DNA of 64,000 bases from Betaproteobacteria bacterium SG8_41 (GTDB lineage Bacteria > Pseudomonadota > Gammaproteobacteria > Burkholderiales > SG8-41). The stretch covers positions 138,031 to 202,030 of the forward strand of contig LJTT01000007.1 of NCBI GenBank assembly GCA_001303585.1, given 5' to 3'. The translations under genes were made by a program, and so were the position numbers. The notes under the pieces are model-generated. The model had not been told where the DNA came from and made no database searches. It worked only from the letters and a program-made list of their open reading frames with translations. Below, one piece after another: positions 7,857 to 16,987 of the stretch. How positions within the stretch are numbered: the first letter of the stretch is position 1; every line of letters starts with the position of its first letter.

Positions 7857-8876
7857 TCAGGCGTTGACCGGCCGCGGCACGATTGCCACGCGGTCTTCGA
7901 CAATCTGCCGATTGAGCAATGCGGCGCACGCGGCCACCGTCTCCAGCGTGGGCACCGGCGTATTGGTCAGCCGGGCAATGTCGATCACCGCGTTCACGAG
8001 CGCATCGAGCTCGAGCTCGCGCCCGGCCCGCACGTCCTGCAGCGTCGAGGACAGCATGCTGACGCGCTTCTCGCTGTATTCGATCATGCGCTCCGGGGTC
8101 ATCTCCGGCACCACGCCCACCGAGCCGGCGACTGAAAAGACCTCCCTCAGCATGTCAGTCGCGACGCGGCGGGTCTTCGGGTAGCGAACCGCATCCAGGG
8201 CCGTGGACTGAGTAATCGCGCCCAGCGGATTGAACACCGCGTTCGACATTTGCTTGCTCCACTTGAAGCCCCGGATATCGTCGGTTGTGGTCACTGGCCA
8301 GCCCGCCGCCCCGACTACCGACGCGATCGTCTGCAAGCGCGGCGTGAGCCGGTTATCAAGCTCGCCGATGACCAGCCGGTCGGTGGGCTGATCGGCATAG
8401 CGAATATGGCCCGGCTTGACCAGGTCCGCGGGCCGGTACGCAACGCCGCCGACGAGGGAATCGAGCCGGAACGCCTTCGCGAGTTCGCCATCGGGATCCA
8501 GCGACGGAAGCCGCGTGCCACGCAGCGGGGTATCGAGCTTCTCAAAATACCACCAGGGAATCCCGTTCTGCGGCAGGACAATTGTTCCGCTCGAGGAGCA
8601 CAGCCCCGCGATGTGCTTCGCGGTACCGGCGAGGTGGTGCGCCTTCAGCCCGACAAAGACGAGCTCATAGGGTGGCGTCTCGTTGCCTTGCTTGCAAACG
8701 CGAACACGCGTGGATAGGGAGCGCCCGCTCTTGGCGCTCTCCAGCACCAGCTCCCCGCCGGCCAGGGCCTCGTACTGGGCCCCGCGTGCCACCAGCGTAA
8801 CGTCCGCGCCTGCGGCCGTGAGTATCCCGCCGAGATAGCCGCCGATCGCGCCGGCACCAAATACCAGGATCTTCAT
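7857..8876 (-). CDS. Ketopantoate reductase (PanE/ApbA)-family oxidoreductase
   Basis: 339 residues. The N-terminal Rossmann motif is VFGAGAIGGYLGGIL. VGLKAHHL and VLPQNGIPWWY follow the family's NADPH-site and N(A/G) patterns. The C-terminal helical domain contains GFKWSKQMSNAVFNPLGAIT, where the catalytic Lys and Asn of PanE enzymes lie, and ELDALVNAVIDIARLTNTPVPT. Catabolic operons often carry paralogues of PanE with other 2-oxo or 2-hydroxy acid substrates, so true ketopantoate reduction is not certain. A second, diverged paralogue lies at 24313-25347. Confidence 0.82.
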   Translation of the reverse strand: MKILVFGAGAIGGYLGGILTAAGADVTLVARGAQYEALAGGELVLESAKSGRSLSTRVRVCKQGNETPPYELVFVGLKAHHLAGTAKHIAGLCSSSGTIVLPQNGIPWWYFEKLDTPLRGTRLPSLDPDGELAKAFRLDSLVGGVAYRPADLVKPGHIRYADQPTDRLVIGELDNRLTPRLQTIASVVGAAGWPVTTTDDIRGFKWSKQMSNAVFNPLGAITQSTALDAVRYPKTRRVATDMLREVFSVAGSVGVVPEMTPERMIEYSEKRVSMLSSTLQDVRAGRELELDALVNAVIDIARLTNTPVPTLETVAACAALLNRQIVEDRVAIVPRPVNA

Positions 8877-9129
8877 GGGGTGTCGTGCCTATTGAAGGGT
8901 GATCATGACGGGCAACCGCCCGTCCCGTCGTCCGGATATACTGCCACCCACATGAGGTACGGAGCGCGCCTCATGCTCCGCACCAGCGGCGACAGGCCCG
9001 TGATCGTAGATCATCGGGATGGGCGCCGCAACCGCACTCCAGACTCGAGCCGGCCCCGTGCTGATGGGTTTGCACAACCATTCGACTAGACCCGGCCTGC
9101 GGGACCAACAGTGAACAAAGGGGATGAGC

Positions 9130-10137
9130 ATGCAGAACGACAGGACGACTTTTTCGAGCATCAAGCGCCTGGCCAGGTGCTGCGGACCGGCAGCTTTGAT
9201 CGGGTTTGCGGTTCTTGGCATGACGGGAGCGGCCGCGCAAAACTATCCCGCCCGGCCCGTCCGGGTAATCGTGCCGCAGAGCGCGGGCGGGTCGACGGAT
9301 CTCGTGGCGCGGGCCGTGGGACAACGCATGGCGGATGCGATCGGCCAGCCCATGGTCGTGGACAACCGGCCGGGCGCCGGCAGCATCAACGGCACCGACA
9401 TCGCGGCCAAGGCGTCCCCCGACGGCCATACACTGCTGGTTGTCGCGGCCTCCTTTACCATCACGCCGAATATCAGGAAGAAGGTACCCTACGACGTGCT
9501 CCGCGACTTCACGCCCATCAGCCAGCTCGTGACCCTGCCCCATATCCTCGTCGTGCATCCGTCGCTGCCGGTGAAATCGGTGAAGGAACTCATCGCACTG
9601 GCAAAAGCGAAACCCGGCGTGCTCAACTATGCCTCCAGTGGCATCGGCACCAGCACGCATATGGCAACGGAGCTGTTTCTGCATCTGACGGACACAAAGA
9701 TGGTCAACATTCCCTACAAAGGGGGCTCACCCGGCATGACCGCGTTGCTGGGCGGGCAGGTCCAGCTCTACTTTGCTGCCATCTCTACGGCGATGCCGCA
9801 CGTGAAATCGGGGCGGCTGCGTCCGCTCGCCGTGTCCACCGCGAAGCGCTCGGTTGCCGTGCCCGAGTATCCGACAATTCAAGAAGCCGGCGTGCCCGGA
9901 TACGAGCACGCTTCATGGGTTGGCATGCTGGCTCCTGATGGGACGCCCCGGGCCATTATCACGCAACTCAATAGAGAGGCCGTAAAAGTGCTGCAGATCG
10001 CAGAGGTCAAGAAGCTGCTCCTGCGCAGCGGCGTCGAGGCATTGGGCAGCTCTCCAAAGGAATTTGATGATGTGATCAAGGCCGAGTTCGCCAAATGGGC
10101 GCGCGTCGTGAAGGCAGCCGGAATCGAGCGCCGCTGA
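9130..10137 (+). CDS. Bug-family (TctC) tripartite tricarboxylate transporter receptor
   Basis: 335 residues. A periplasmic solute receptor of the TTT family: signal peptide to about GAAAQ, then QNYPARPVRVIVPQSAGG, which is the classic start of the mature protein, VVDNRPGAGSINGTDIAA, SSGIGTSTHMATEL and VNIPYKGGSPGMTALLGGQVQ. Such receptors bind carboxylates in a Venus-flytrap cleft. There are two ATGs; 9130 is preferred because AAAGGGG then sits six bases upstream, whereas 9124 abuts it. No TctA/TctB gene is adjacent, so this is an orphan receptor, as is common in Burkholderiales. Confidence 0.92.
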   Translation: MQNDRTTFSSIKRLARCCGPAALIGFAVLGMTGAAAQNYPARPVRVIVPQSAGGSTDLVARAVGQRMADAIGQPMVVDNRPGAGSINGTDIAAKASPDGHTLLVVAASFTITPNIRKKVPYDVLRDFTPISQLVTLPHILVVHPSLPVKSVKELIALAKAKPGVLNYASSGIGTSTHMATELFLHLTDTKMVNIPYKGGSPGMTALLGGQVQLYFAAISTAMPHVKSGRLRPLAVSTAKRSVAVPEYPTIQEAGVPGYEHASWVGMLAPDGTPRAIITQLNREAVKVLQIAEVKKLLLRSGVEALGSSPKEFDDVIKAEFAKWARVVKAAGIERR

Positions 10138-10260
10138 ATTTGAACCGCCATCATGCCAAGGCCGCCAGGAACTTTATTACTCTACGAGGCTGCAGTCGAT
10201 TTGCGATTCCCGACTTCCGGTTAATTATTGATAGGCGCTCTTCGGCGGCCGATATCTGCC

Positions 10261-10337
10261 GTTCAAGGTTCAAGGTTTAAGGTTTAAGGTTTAAGGTTTA
10301 AGGCTTAAGGCTTAAGGCTTAAGGCTTAAGGCTTAAG
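10261..10337. repeat. Heptanucleotide tandem array, 11 units
   Basis: Eleven perfect 7-bp units in three homogeneous blocks: GTTCAAG x2, GTTTAAG x4, GCTTAAG x5, followed by GTTTTTT. Block structure of this kind points to recent expansion by slippage. It lies in the gap between the Bug receptor and the sirtuin gene. Confidence 0.97.
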
Positions 10338-10353
10338 GTTTTTTAATAGATCG

Positions 10354-10384
10354 ATCTGTGTTTATCTGCGTGCATCTGCGGTTA
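10354..10384. repeat. Decamer tandem repeat, copy 3
   Basis: TCTGTGTTTA, TCTGCGTGCA, TCTGCGG then TTAA, 17 bp after the heptamer array and about 35 bp before the sirtuin start. Confidence 0.85.
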
Positions 10385-10419
10385 ATAGTGGTTTTATTTT
10401 TTGCGTATCTTCGTGACCG

Positions 10420-11244
10420 ATGAGCGAACTTGCCCGTTTCGCAGAGCTCGTGCGCGCGGCCAAGCGCGGCGTGGCGTTCACCGGCGCCGGCATCAGCACG
10501 GAGAGCGGCATTCCGGATTTTCGGGGACCACAGGGTGTCTGGACCACGGAAACGCCGGTCTACTATCAGGACTTCATGGCCGACAGGGACGCGCGCGTTC
10601 GCGCCTGGCAGCGCGGCGCGCGCATGTTCCGCCGCTGCGCCGATGCCCGCCCCAACGATGGGCACCTCGTGATCGCCGAGCTCGAGCGCCGCGGACACAT
10701 CACCTCCGTCATCACGCAGAACATAGACGGCATCCACCACGACGCCGGCAGCACGGTCGTCATCGAGCTGCACGGTACCAACCGCCGCTCGGCCTGCCAG
10801 CACTGCGGCAAGGAATGGCCGACCTCGGCCGTGGTCGAGCGCGTAGAAAAGGGGGACGAGGCCCCGGATTGCGATGCGTGCGGCGGCCCGATCAAGACCA
10901 GCACCGTCTCCTTCGGACAGGGAATGCCCGAGACCGAGATGCGCCTCGCGCTGGAAGCCGCCCTGCAAGCTGACCTCTTCGTCTCAATCGGCTCGTCGCT
11001 GGTGGTCGAGCCAGCAGCATCCTTCCCACGGCTCGCCAAGCGGGCCGGCGCGCCGCTGGTCATCCTTAACAATCAGGAAACGCCGCTGGACGATCTCGCC
11101 GACCTGGTGATTCGGAGAAACATCGGGGAAACCATGATGGCCCTGCTCCGGAGCCCCACAAAACTCCAGTCACTGGTCGCTGGTCGCTGGTCACGGTTCA
11201 TCAGGCCGGAATTTGGTTTCCGGTTTCAAGCCCTTGCGCCGTAA
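10420..11244 (+). CDS. SIR2-family NAD-dependent protein deacylase
   Basis: 274 residues. A sirtuin removes acyl groups from protein lysines with NAD. Motifs in order: GAGISTESGIPDFRG (NAD site), TQNIDGIHHDAG, ELHGT with the catalytic His, the zinc site as two Cys pairs (CQHCGKEW and CDACGG), and VSIGSSLVVEPAA. The typical class III fold ends near RRNIGETMMALL; about 25 further residues are encoded by a heptamer repeat plus the antisense of the ubiD 3' end, giving a 54-bp convergent overlap. That tail is probably non-functional. Confidence 0.93.
   Translation: MSELARFAELVRAAKRGVAFTGAGISTESGIPDFRGPQGVWTTETPVYYQDFMADRDARVRAWQRGARMFRRCADARPNDGHLVIAELERRGHITSVITQNIDGIHHDAGSTVVIELHGTNRRSACQHCGKEWPTSAVVERVEKGDEAPDCDACGGPIKTSTVSFGQGMPETEMRLALEAALQADLFVSIGSSLVVEPAASFPRLAKRAGAPLVILNNQETPLDDLADLVIRRNIGETMMALLRSPTKLQSLVAGRWSRFIRPEFGFRFQALAP
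11173..11193. repeat. Heptanucleotide repeat, three units, on the ubiD stop
   Basis: CTGGTCG twice and CTGGTCA. On the minus strand the array starts at the TGA stop of the UbiD gene. On the plus strand it is read through by the 3' end of the sirtuin gene. Confidence 0.9.
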
Positions 11245-12879
11245 CTTCTCGCTCGCGCGGCCATTCTCGAGATAACCGCCCGCGGCAGCGCGCTTCGCCG
11301 CTTCCTCCCAGTACGGGAGCCAGTCCCCGGCCGGCGCGCTGAACCAGGGAGATTGCGGGCGCAGCTTGGGCAATCCCAGCTCCTCCCATACCTTGCGGGC
11401 GCGTTCCATGTATTCCTGCTTCGGCAGCGCAAGCGGCGGCAGCTCTTCCTTCATCGTCGCGTCCATCAGCAACGTTGCATCTCCGCGCTCCGCCTCGTGC
11501 TCCCGCTCGGGGCCGTGGCCGGGGCTGCGATAGTCAAGCACCTGAAGGTCGTTAACCGGGTTCATGCGGAAGGCGATCGCCCAGAACACGGCGTCCGAAT
11601 TGTCCGGATCGATGTCCTCGTTGATGGCAACGCAGATCTTCCCGCAGTCGGCCTTGAAACTCGAGGCTCCCGCGAGCGCGCGCCAGATTTCCGTGCGCGG
11701 CGTGCCTTTTTCAACCGTCACCAGCACGATGCGGCGCAGTGCGGTCATCCGCTCGTGCAGCGTCACGCGCTTGACGCCACGCACCCCGAGCGTATTGCGC
11801 AGGTGGGACAGGAACATGGGCTCGTACGATACGCGCTTGATGGCACTCGACTCGCTCGGCGTCACCTGGCTGAGGTATGAAGCAACGACGGCGTCCCTGC
11901 GGTGCGTGATCGCGGTCACGCGCATGGGCATGTTGAACTCCTCGAGCGCGATGTGGCCATGAGATTCGCCAAACGGGCCCTCCGGCTCCAGGTACTCGGT
12001 GTCGATCAGGCCTTCGATCACGATCTCCGCCTCTGCAGGCACCAGGAGATCCACCGTTCTCGCGCGCACGACGTTGATCGGCTGGCCCACAACCGCGCCC
12101 GCCACGCCGATCTCGTCGAGCCCGACGGGTAGCTTCATCGGCGCCACGAAAGCGACGCACGGCGGCGCGCCGAGCACAATCGCGCACGGCATCGTCTTGT
12201 CTCCGCGCCGCTGATGCTTGAGGTAATACTGATAGCCGCCCGCGCCGCCCACGCGGGTCGCCATGCGGATCACGCAGCGGTCCGGCGCTTTCAGCCCGGC
12301 GCGATACGTCCCATGATTCTGCACCCCCGTTTCGGGGTCCTTCGTAATGACATTCGTTGCGGTAAGCGTGGGCGCGCTGTCGTAGCCCGGGGTCGAGATC
12401 GGGATGGGCAGGGAATCGAGTCCGTTGCCTTCGTCCTTGAGGGCCTCCCCCTCGATGACAACCTCCTGGCACGGAGCGCTGTCAACGAGCCGGGGCGGCA
12501 GCGGATTGGCGATTGCGTGATCCCATTTCCGTTGCACCTCTTCTGCCGGCGTGCGCATGCCGATGCAATAGATCTCGCGATTGCCAGCGAAAGCGCCAAC
12601 CACAACCGGGAAGCGGTATCGGCGTCCGCGGCCATCCACGACGTTCGTGAAGAGGAACGCCTTGCGCTCGTGCTCCTCGACGCCGCCCACGTATTGCCAG
12701 CGCACGAGCGGGTGCAGCTCCGAGTCCTTGTCGATCGGCCGCTCGATGGTCAGGAGCAGGCCCCGCTTCTTCAGCTCTTCGAGGTGTTCGTGCAGGTCGG
12801 GATAGCCCCGTTTTGAATCCCGCGGAGCGACTGCTGGTTTTTTCCCGGCTCGCGCCAGCGCTTCAGGCTTGTTATTCAC
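11191..12879 (-). CDS. UbiD-family (de)carboxylase
   Basis: 562 residues. UbiD enzymes use prenylated FMN to decarboxylate, or in reverse carboxylate, aromatic and alpha,beta-unsaturated acids. Family strings are FPVVVGAFAGNREIYCIGM, NHGTYRAGLKAPDRCVIRM, LGAPPCVAFVAPMKLPVGLDE, EAEIVIEGLIDTEYLEPEGPFGE (acidic active-site segment) and NEDIDPDNSDAVFWAIAFRM. No ubiX-type prenyltransferase is seen nearby. The start is GTG 12879, which lies inside a heptamer repeat whose preceding GGTGAAC unit is the only purine-rich stretch upstream. The substrate is unknown. Confidence 0.92.
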   Translation of the reverse strand: MNNKPEALARAGKKPAVAPRDSKRGYPDLHEHLEELKKRGLLLTIERPIDKDSELHPLVRWQYVGGVEEHERKAFLFTNVVDGRGRRYRFPVVVGAFAGNREIYCIGMRTPAEEVQRKWDHAIANPLPPRLVDSAPCQEVVIEGEALKDEGNGLDSLPIPISTPGYDSAPTLTATNVITKDPETGVQNHGTYRAGLKAPDRCVIRMATRVGGAGGYQYYLKHQRRGDKTMPCAIVLGAPPCVAFVAPMKLPVGLDEIGVAGAVVGQPINVVRARTVDLLVPAEAEIVIEGLIDTEYLEPEGPFGESHGHIALEEFNMPMRVTAITHRRDAVVASYLSQVTPSESSAIKRVSYEPMFLSHLRNTLGVRGVKRVTLHERMTALRRIVLVTVEKGTPRTEIWRALAGASSFKADCGKICVAINEDIDPDNSDAVFWAIAFRMNPVNDLQVLDYRSPGHGPEREHEAERGDATLLMDATMKEELPPLALPKQEYMERARKVWEELGLPKLRPQSPWFSAPAGDWLPYWEEAAKRAAAGGYLENGRASEKLRRKGLKPETKFRPDEP

Positions 12880-12894
12880 CGTTCACCATTCACC
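12874..12894. repeat. Heptanucleotide repeat overlapping the ubiD start
   Basis: Three units (ATTCACC, GTTCACC, ATTCACC); on the minus strand GGTGAAT GGTGAAC GGTGAAT. Each unit carries a GTG, and the last GTG is the UbiD start. Gain or loss of a 7-bp unit would shift which GTG is in frame. Confidence 0.85.
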
Positions 12895-13052
12895 AGTCTC
12901 GTTGGTCGGCTGATCGTAGCTCATCAATTGACACCCGGCAATCGCGCGGGATCCAAAAGCCCGGGGGCGCGAATCAGCCGGGCGTGAACATCGCGCAATT
13001 CGCAAGCCGGCCGCGTTGCGAAAGACGGCCGCTTCCGCGCAATGCATCCGAT

Positions 13053-14213
13053 TCAGTCGAGGCGCCGGAGCTTTCCGCCCCAATCTGCCGCGAATTCGGC
13101 GTGACTCTCGCCTGCAACGCGGCCGTTTCTCAGCCACTCCTGCGTCAACCAGTGCACCACGTGGCGCCCGCGCTCGTACTGGACGAAGTGGGATGCGCCA
13201 TCGATCCTGACGAACACCTTGTGCGAGGACGACAAACCGCCCCAGGCCTCGCGCCGCTTCTCGTAGTTGTCATGCTCGCCCAGCATCACGAGCGTGGGCG
13301 CCTCGAGACGCGCCGCGTTGGCGCGCCATCCGTAGTTCATCCGATTGGGCGCCCGCATGACGCCCACGCCTTCGGGACCCCACTGCTCGCCCAGTCCGTC
13401 CTCGAGCATCAACGCGCGCCACATGACTTCGCGTATCTCCGGATGCTCGACCTGGCCGACCGTGCGCACGTGACTCTGCCAGCGCTGGTTCATCAGCATC
13501 TCATGGCTCTGAAGGATCACCGGCGCCCCCGGCTCGGGCATGGGATCGGGTGGCGCGTCCGACGGGAAGAACGTGCTCGGAGCAAGCAGAACGAGCTTGT
13601 TCACTTTCTCCGGATGCATCACGGCGAAACCGCCCGCCCGTGGCGTCCCGGTCGACCAGCCGACCATGCTCACACTTTCCACCTGCCGCAGGTCCGTGAT
13701 GAAGCCGACAACGCTCTCCACTTCATCCCATTCCGTCCGGCTCGAGATGAGCTTGAACGGATAGCGCGGCGCGCACGCTTGTTTCAAAACCCTGGGAATG
13801 AGCTGTGCCTGGTCTGCCGCGTCAACATTGCACGGATCGTCCATCATCGGCTTCGGCGAGCTGCCGTAGCCGGTGTGCGTCATCGCGAAAACGTCGAATC
13901 CCGCACACGCGAGCTGAGCCATCCAGCTGTAGTCCCGATACTCGAGGTCGTAGGCCACCACGGAGGGCGAATAGCCGCCGTGGATGAAGAGCACGACCGG
14001 GGTGCGCTCGGCCCGCTTGCGCTCAAGAGTGCCCGCGAGAACTTTCTCCCGCAGATGCAGGCCCACGATCCGCCCTCGATTCGCGGGCACCGTCGAAACG
14101 TGGGGCACGAAACGGTCAATCGTGAGCAGCTTGTTCCCGTCCGCCAGCGACGTGACACGCGTGAGTTCCGGCGCGCCGGTTCCGTTTCCTAACGCGTCCA
14201 CAGGCCTAGGCAA
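13053..14213 (-). CDS. Alpha/beta-fold hydrolase
   Basis: 386 residues. VVLFIHGGYSPSVVAYD (about 75-91) is the oxyanion strand-loop, SVSMVGWSTGTPRAGG holds the nucleophile Ser in a GxSxG elbow (GWSTG), LVMLGEHDNYEK supplies the acid and RIDGASHFVQYERG the catalytic His. There is no signal peptide. The longest frame begins at TTG 14213; GTG at 14201 is an alternative, neither with a good ribosome site. It heads a same-strand run with the amidohydrolase and dehydrogenase upstream (gaps under 50 bp), probably one operon. Ester, lactone or C-C bond substrates are all possible. Confidence 0.8.
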   Translation of the reverse strand: MPRPVDALGNGTGAPELTRVTSLADGNKLLTIDRFVPHVSTVPANRGRIVGLHLREKVLAGTLERKRAERTPVVLFIHGGYSPSVVAYDLEYRDYSWMAQLACAGFDVFAMTHTGYGSSPKPMMDDPCNVDAADQAQLIPRVLKQACAPRYPFKLISSRTEWDEVESVVGFITDLRQVESVSMVGWSTGTPRAGGFAVMHPEKVNKLVLLAPSTFFPSDAPPDPMPEPGAPVILQSHEMLMNQRWQSHVRTVGQVEHPEIREVMWRALMLEDGLGEQWGPEGVGVMRAPNRMNYGWRANAARLEAPTLVMLGEHDNYEKRREAWGGLSSSHKVFVRIDGASHFVQYERGRHVVHWLTQEWLRNGRVAGESHAEFAADWGGKLRRLD

Positions 14214-14258
14214 CCCGGCTCGAAACCGTCCGAGTCTGCCCGCTCACGCATGACCGAA

Positions 14259-15359
14259 TCACGCCCTGCCTCTTGGTGTTCGGCGGCCGCGCGAGCGGCT
14301 CCCGCTTTTCGCCGGGCGCGACACGGGCAGGTCGAGCCGCATCATACCCAGCGCGTTCTCGTAGTAGACCTTGCGCGCATCCGCCGGCCTGAGCTTCAGC
14401 GAGCCGAGCGCGCGGATGGTTTCGCGAATGAACATGGGGCCGCCCTCGGGATCGAAGGGGCAATCGGTGCCGAACAGCACCTTTTTGGCGCCGAAAAAAT
14501 CCAGTCCGCAGCGGATCGCGGCAGCCGATCCGTTCACCGACGTGTCGGCGTAGAACATCCTGAAATAATCGATCGGGCGTTTCGACATGCGCTTCAGGAG
14601 CGCGCCGTAGTCCTCGTCCGAGGTGCGCGCCCCCATCTGATCCATTCCCGGCCCGAGCCGCCCCTCGAAAAACGGCGCCATCGCGCCGCAGTGGTGCGTG
14701 ATGATCTTCATTTGCGGCAGGCGGTCCATCATCCCGGAAAAAACGATGCGCGCCATGCAGGCGCTGGTCTCGTAGGGCCAGCCGAACAGCCACCAGATCT
14801 CGTACTTCGACTTTTCCTCCGTGACGTAATCAGCGGTTTTCGCGGTGCGTGTCGGGTGAAGCCAGATTGGCAAGTCGTACTTCTTCACGCAGCGCTCGAA
14901 AACCGGAAAGAACTCGGGTTCATCGAGCGGCCTGCCGTTCACATTGGTAAAGACCTGCACGCCCCTTGCGCCGAGCGTGCCGATCGCGCGATCCATTTCC
15001 TCCAGGGCCGCCGGCACATTGTTCATGGGCAAAGACGCGACGAAGGCTGGAAACTGTTCCGGGTATGCAGCGACAATCTCGGCCATGCCGTCATTGGCGA
15101 GGCGCGCAAGCGCGGGAGATTCCTCCGGCCCGGCCAGGAACTCGATCGCTGGCAGCGAAAGCGTCAGAACCTGCTTGTAGCCCGTGAAGCGCCTCATCAT
15201 GCGCAATCGGGCATCCAGATCCCAGAGCACCGGAATATCCAGCCAGCGCTTCAGCGCCGCCGCCAGGCCGGGATTGCTTTCGGCCCGCGCCTTCACGCGC
15301 TCGAAGAAAGATCTCGGAAAAATATGCGGAAAAATGTCCAGCTTGAGGTTTTCGTGCAT
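14259..15359 (-). CDS. Amidohydrolase_2-family metal-dependent hydrolase or decarboxylase
   Basis: 366 residues, related to ACMSD-type decarboxylases and amidohydrolases. The N-terminus reads LDIFPHIFP, so the first His of the usual HxH metal site is Phe, as in one ACMSD-like subfamily I recall. Other conserved parts are LPIWLHPTR, MKIITHHCGAM and KKVLFGTDCPFDPEGG, which carry the later His and Asp ligands. The C-terminal 25 residues are Arg-rich and low complexity. It sits between a hydrolase and a dehydrogenase on the same strand, consistent with an aromatic-acid or ring-cleavage pathway, but the substrate is unknown. Confidence 0.82.
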   Translation of the reverse strand: MHENLKLDIFPHIFPRSFFERVKARAESNPGLAAALKRWLDIPVLWDLDARLRMMRRFTGYKQVLTLSLPAIEFLAGPEESPALARLANDGMAEIVAAYPEQFPAFVASLPMNNVPAALEEMDRAIGTLGARGVQVFTNVNGRPLDEPEFFPVFERCVKKYDLPIWLHPTRTAKTADYVTEEKSKYEIWWLFGWPYETSACMARIVFSGMMDRLPQMKIITHHCGAMAPFFEGRLGPGMDQMGARTSDEDYGALLKRMSKRPIDYFRMFYADTSVNGSAAAIRCGLDFFGAKKVLFGTDCPFDPEGGPMFIRETIRALGSLKLRPADARKVYYENALGMMRLDLPVSRPAKSGSRSRGRRTPRGRA

Positions 15360-15399
15360 CTGCGCGGTCCCTGCACTATTCAGTGCTCAGCAATCCTCC

Positions 15400-16320
15400 T
15401 CACCGGCTGGCCTTGCCCCGCTTGGCGCGGCCGATTCCCGCCATCATCGCCAGCACCTCGTGAACTGAAGCCGTGTCCGACCCGGCATAGCCTTGCGCCA
15501 TTGCTGCGCTGTAGAGCGGCGCACACGCGGTAAAAAGCGGCACCGGGCAATCGACGGACTTCGCCATGTCGCCGATCACCTGCATATCCTTCTGCCAAAC
15601 CTGGACCTTCATCGTCGGGGGGAGGTAGTTGCGGCGCGCCATCATCGCCCCGCGCAGGCGGTAGACGCCGGTGCCAACAATCGGGCTGGGACCGAACAGC
15701 TCGAGAAGCTGTTGCGGGTCGAGGCCCATCTTGCGCCCGAAGGCGAGCGACTCGGCTGTTGCCACATTCAGGATCGCCACCAGATGATTCACGGCAAATT
15801 TCATCTTGCTGCCATTGCCGAAGGCCCCGCAGTAAGGCACCTTGTCGGTGAAGACCTGAAGCACCGGCCGTACCCGCTCAAAAGCGGCCTTGGGGCCGCT
15901 TCCGAAAATCGTCCACGCTCGCTCCTTGAGGCGAACCGCGGTGCCGCTGATCGGGCAATCAAGGGCGAGGATACGTGCGCCCTGCAATCGCCGCAGCGCC
16001 CGCCCCTTGTCGGCGAGAGGAAGCGTGCTGGTCTCGATCACAACGGGTCTTGCGGGGGGCCGCCTCAGCCCCGCCGCTGCCAGCTCACCGGTTACATCGT
16101 CGAGGGCCTCGACCGTCGCGAGCGACGTAATAACGATATCGGCGCTTCTCGCCACCGCGGCGCTGGACGCCAACGGACGTCCGCCTGCCTTCCCAAGACG
16201 CCTGAGCGCAGCCGGAACGATATCGTGTCCGGTAACCTTGTAGCCCTTCGCAAGCAGAGCCTCGGCCATCGCGCCGCCCATGATGCCCAGGCCAATCACT
16301 CCAATCACTGGTGGTTTCAT
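15400..16320 (-). CDS. NAD(P)-dependent beta-hydroxyacid dehydrogenase family protein
   Basis: 306 residues from ATG 16320. A longer frame to 16362 adds 14 residues without family support. PVIGVIGLGIMGGAMAEAL is the family's dinucleotide-binding fingerprint, LDCPISGTAVRLKER matches the substrate-binding DxPxSG signature, and GNGSKMKFAVNHLVA carries the catalytic Lys. Members reduce or oxidise 3-hydroxyisobutyrate, tartronate semialdehyde and similar acids. It is the first gene of the presumed three-gene run with the amidohydrolase and alpha/beta hydrolase. Confidence 0.9.
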   Translation of the reverse strand: MKPPVIGVIGLGIMGGAMAEALLAKGYKVTGHDIVPAALRRLGKAGGRPLASSAAVARSADIVITSLATVEALDDVTGELAAAGLRRPPARPVVIETSTLPLADKGRALRRLQGARILALDCPISGTAVRLKERAWTIFGSGPKAAFERVRPVLQVFTDKVPYCGAFGNGSKMKFAVNHLVAILNVATAESLAFGRKMGLDPQQLLELFGPSPIVGTGVYRLRGAMMARRNYLPPTMKVQVWQKDMQVIGDMAKSVDCPVPLFTACAPLYSAAMAQGYAGSDTASVHEVLAMMAGIGRAKRGKASR

Positions 16321-16521
16321 GCCGGAATAAAACAAGAATGGGGTCCCGGAAGTGTAAAGCACACCGGGGGCGCAGTGATACCGGTTGCAGAGGGAATGGC
16401 TGGAGTACGAGTCCGCTTCTGTTCAGCGCCGGATGCGGGGACAGTTTTTGCCAGCTGCGCCGCTTGGTTCCGGTCCGGCCGCGCATGATGCACGGCAAGA
16501 GCCGGCTCTCACGCCACGCCG

Positions 16522-16917
16522 TCAGGCGGCTTGCGCCTGGTCGAGCGATTTTACGAGGGCCTTGAATATATCGGTCTCCGTGATGATACCGATCAGCCCC
16601 TCGCCCTCGTCCACGACCGGCAGACCGCCGATGCGCTTGTCGATCATCAGGGATGCCGCCTCGCTTACCGGCATCTCCGGCGGCACCGTCACGACGCCGC
16701 GGTGCATGATGTCCCCGATCTCAACCGCCGACTGAAGATAATGCGACGCCGCGAGCAGCAGGTCGCGCTCCGCGGCCATTCCCACCAGATTGCCGTCGGC
16801 ATCCACGACCGGCAAATGATGCAGCGCGTTTTCCTGCATGAGTTTCAGGGCCGCCTTGTAATCCGCGTCCGATGCGATGGTCACCGCGGGCTTGCTCATA
16901 TGGTTGCGCACTAACAC
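16522..16917 (-). CDS. Tandem CBS-domain protein
   Basis: 131 residues made of two CBS motifs (about 6-58 and 68-125), recognisable from HMSKPAVTIASDA, LHHLPVVDADGNLVGM, IMHRGVVTVPPEM and IGGLPVVDEGEGLIGIITETDIF. A stand-alone CBS pair binds adenine nucleotides and works as an energy or redox sensor. GTG 16917 is supported by AAGGAG eight bases upstream. An FNR-type box lies 71-84 bp upstream of the start codon, which suggests induction at low oxygen. Confidence 0.9.
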   Translation of the reverse strand: MLVRNHMSKPAVTIASDADYKAALKLMQENALHHLPVVDADGNLVGMAAERDLLLAASHYLQSAVEIGDIMHRGVVTVPPEMPVSEAASLMIDKRIGGLPVVDEGEGLIGIITETDIFKALVKSLDQAQAA

Positions 16918-16987
16918 GTGGAAACTCCTTCTCGTTGCCGGACTTGAGGGGCTGGGACCAGCCTAGTGCCAACATTCGTGCCGCTTC

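Noticed and set aside
10261-10337. Telomere-like or iteron origin repeats
   Set aside because: The 7-bp units are homogeneous and slippage-like, with no DnaA boxes, rep gene or AT-rich region nearby.
12813-14192. Long plus-strand frame of 459 codons
   Set aside because: It is antisense to the alpha/beta hydrolase and the UbiD start region, both with clear family motifs, and its own product is Arg/His-rich without motifs.
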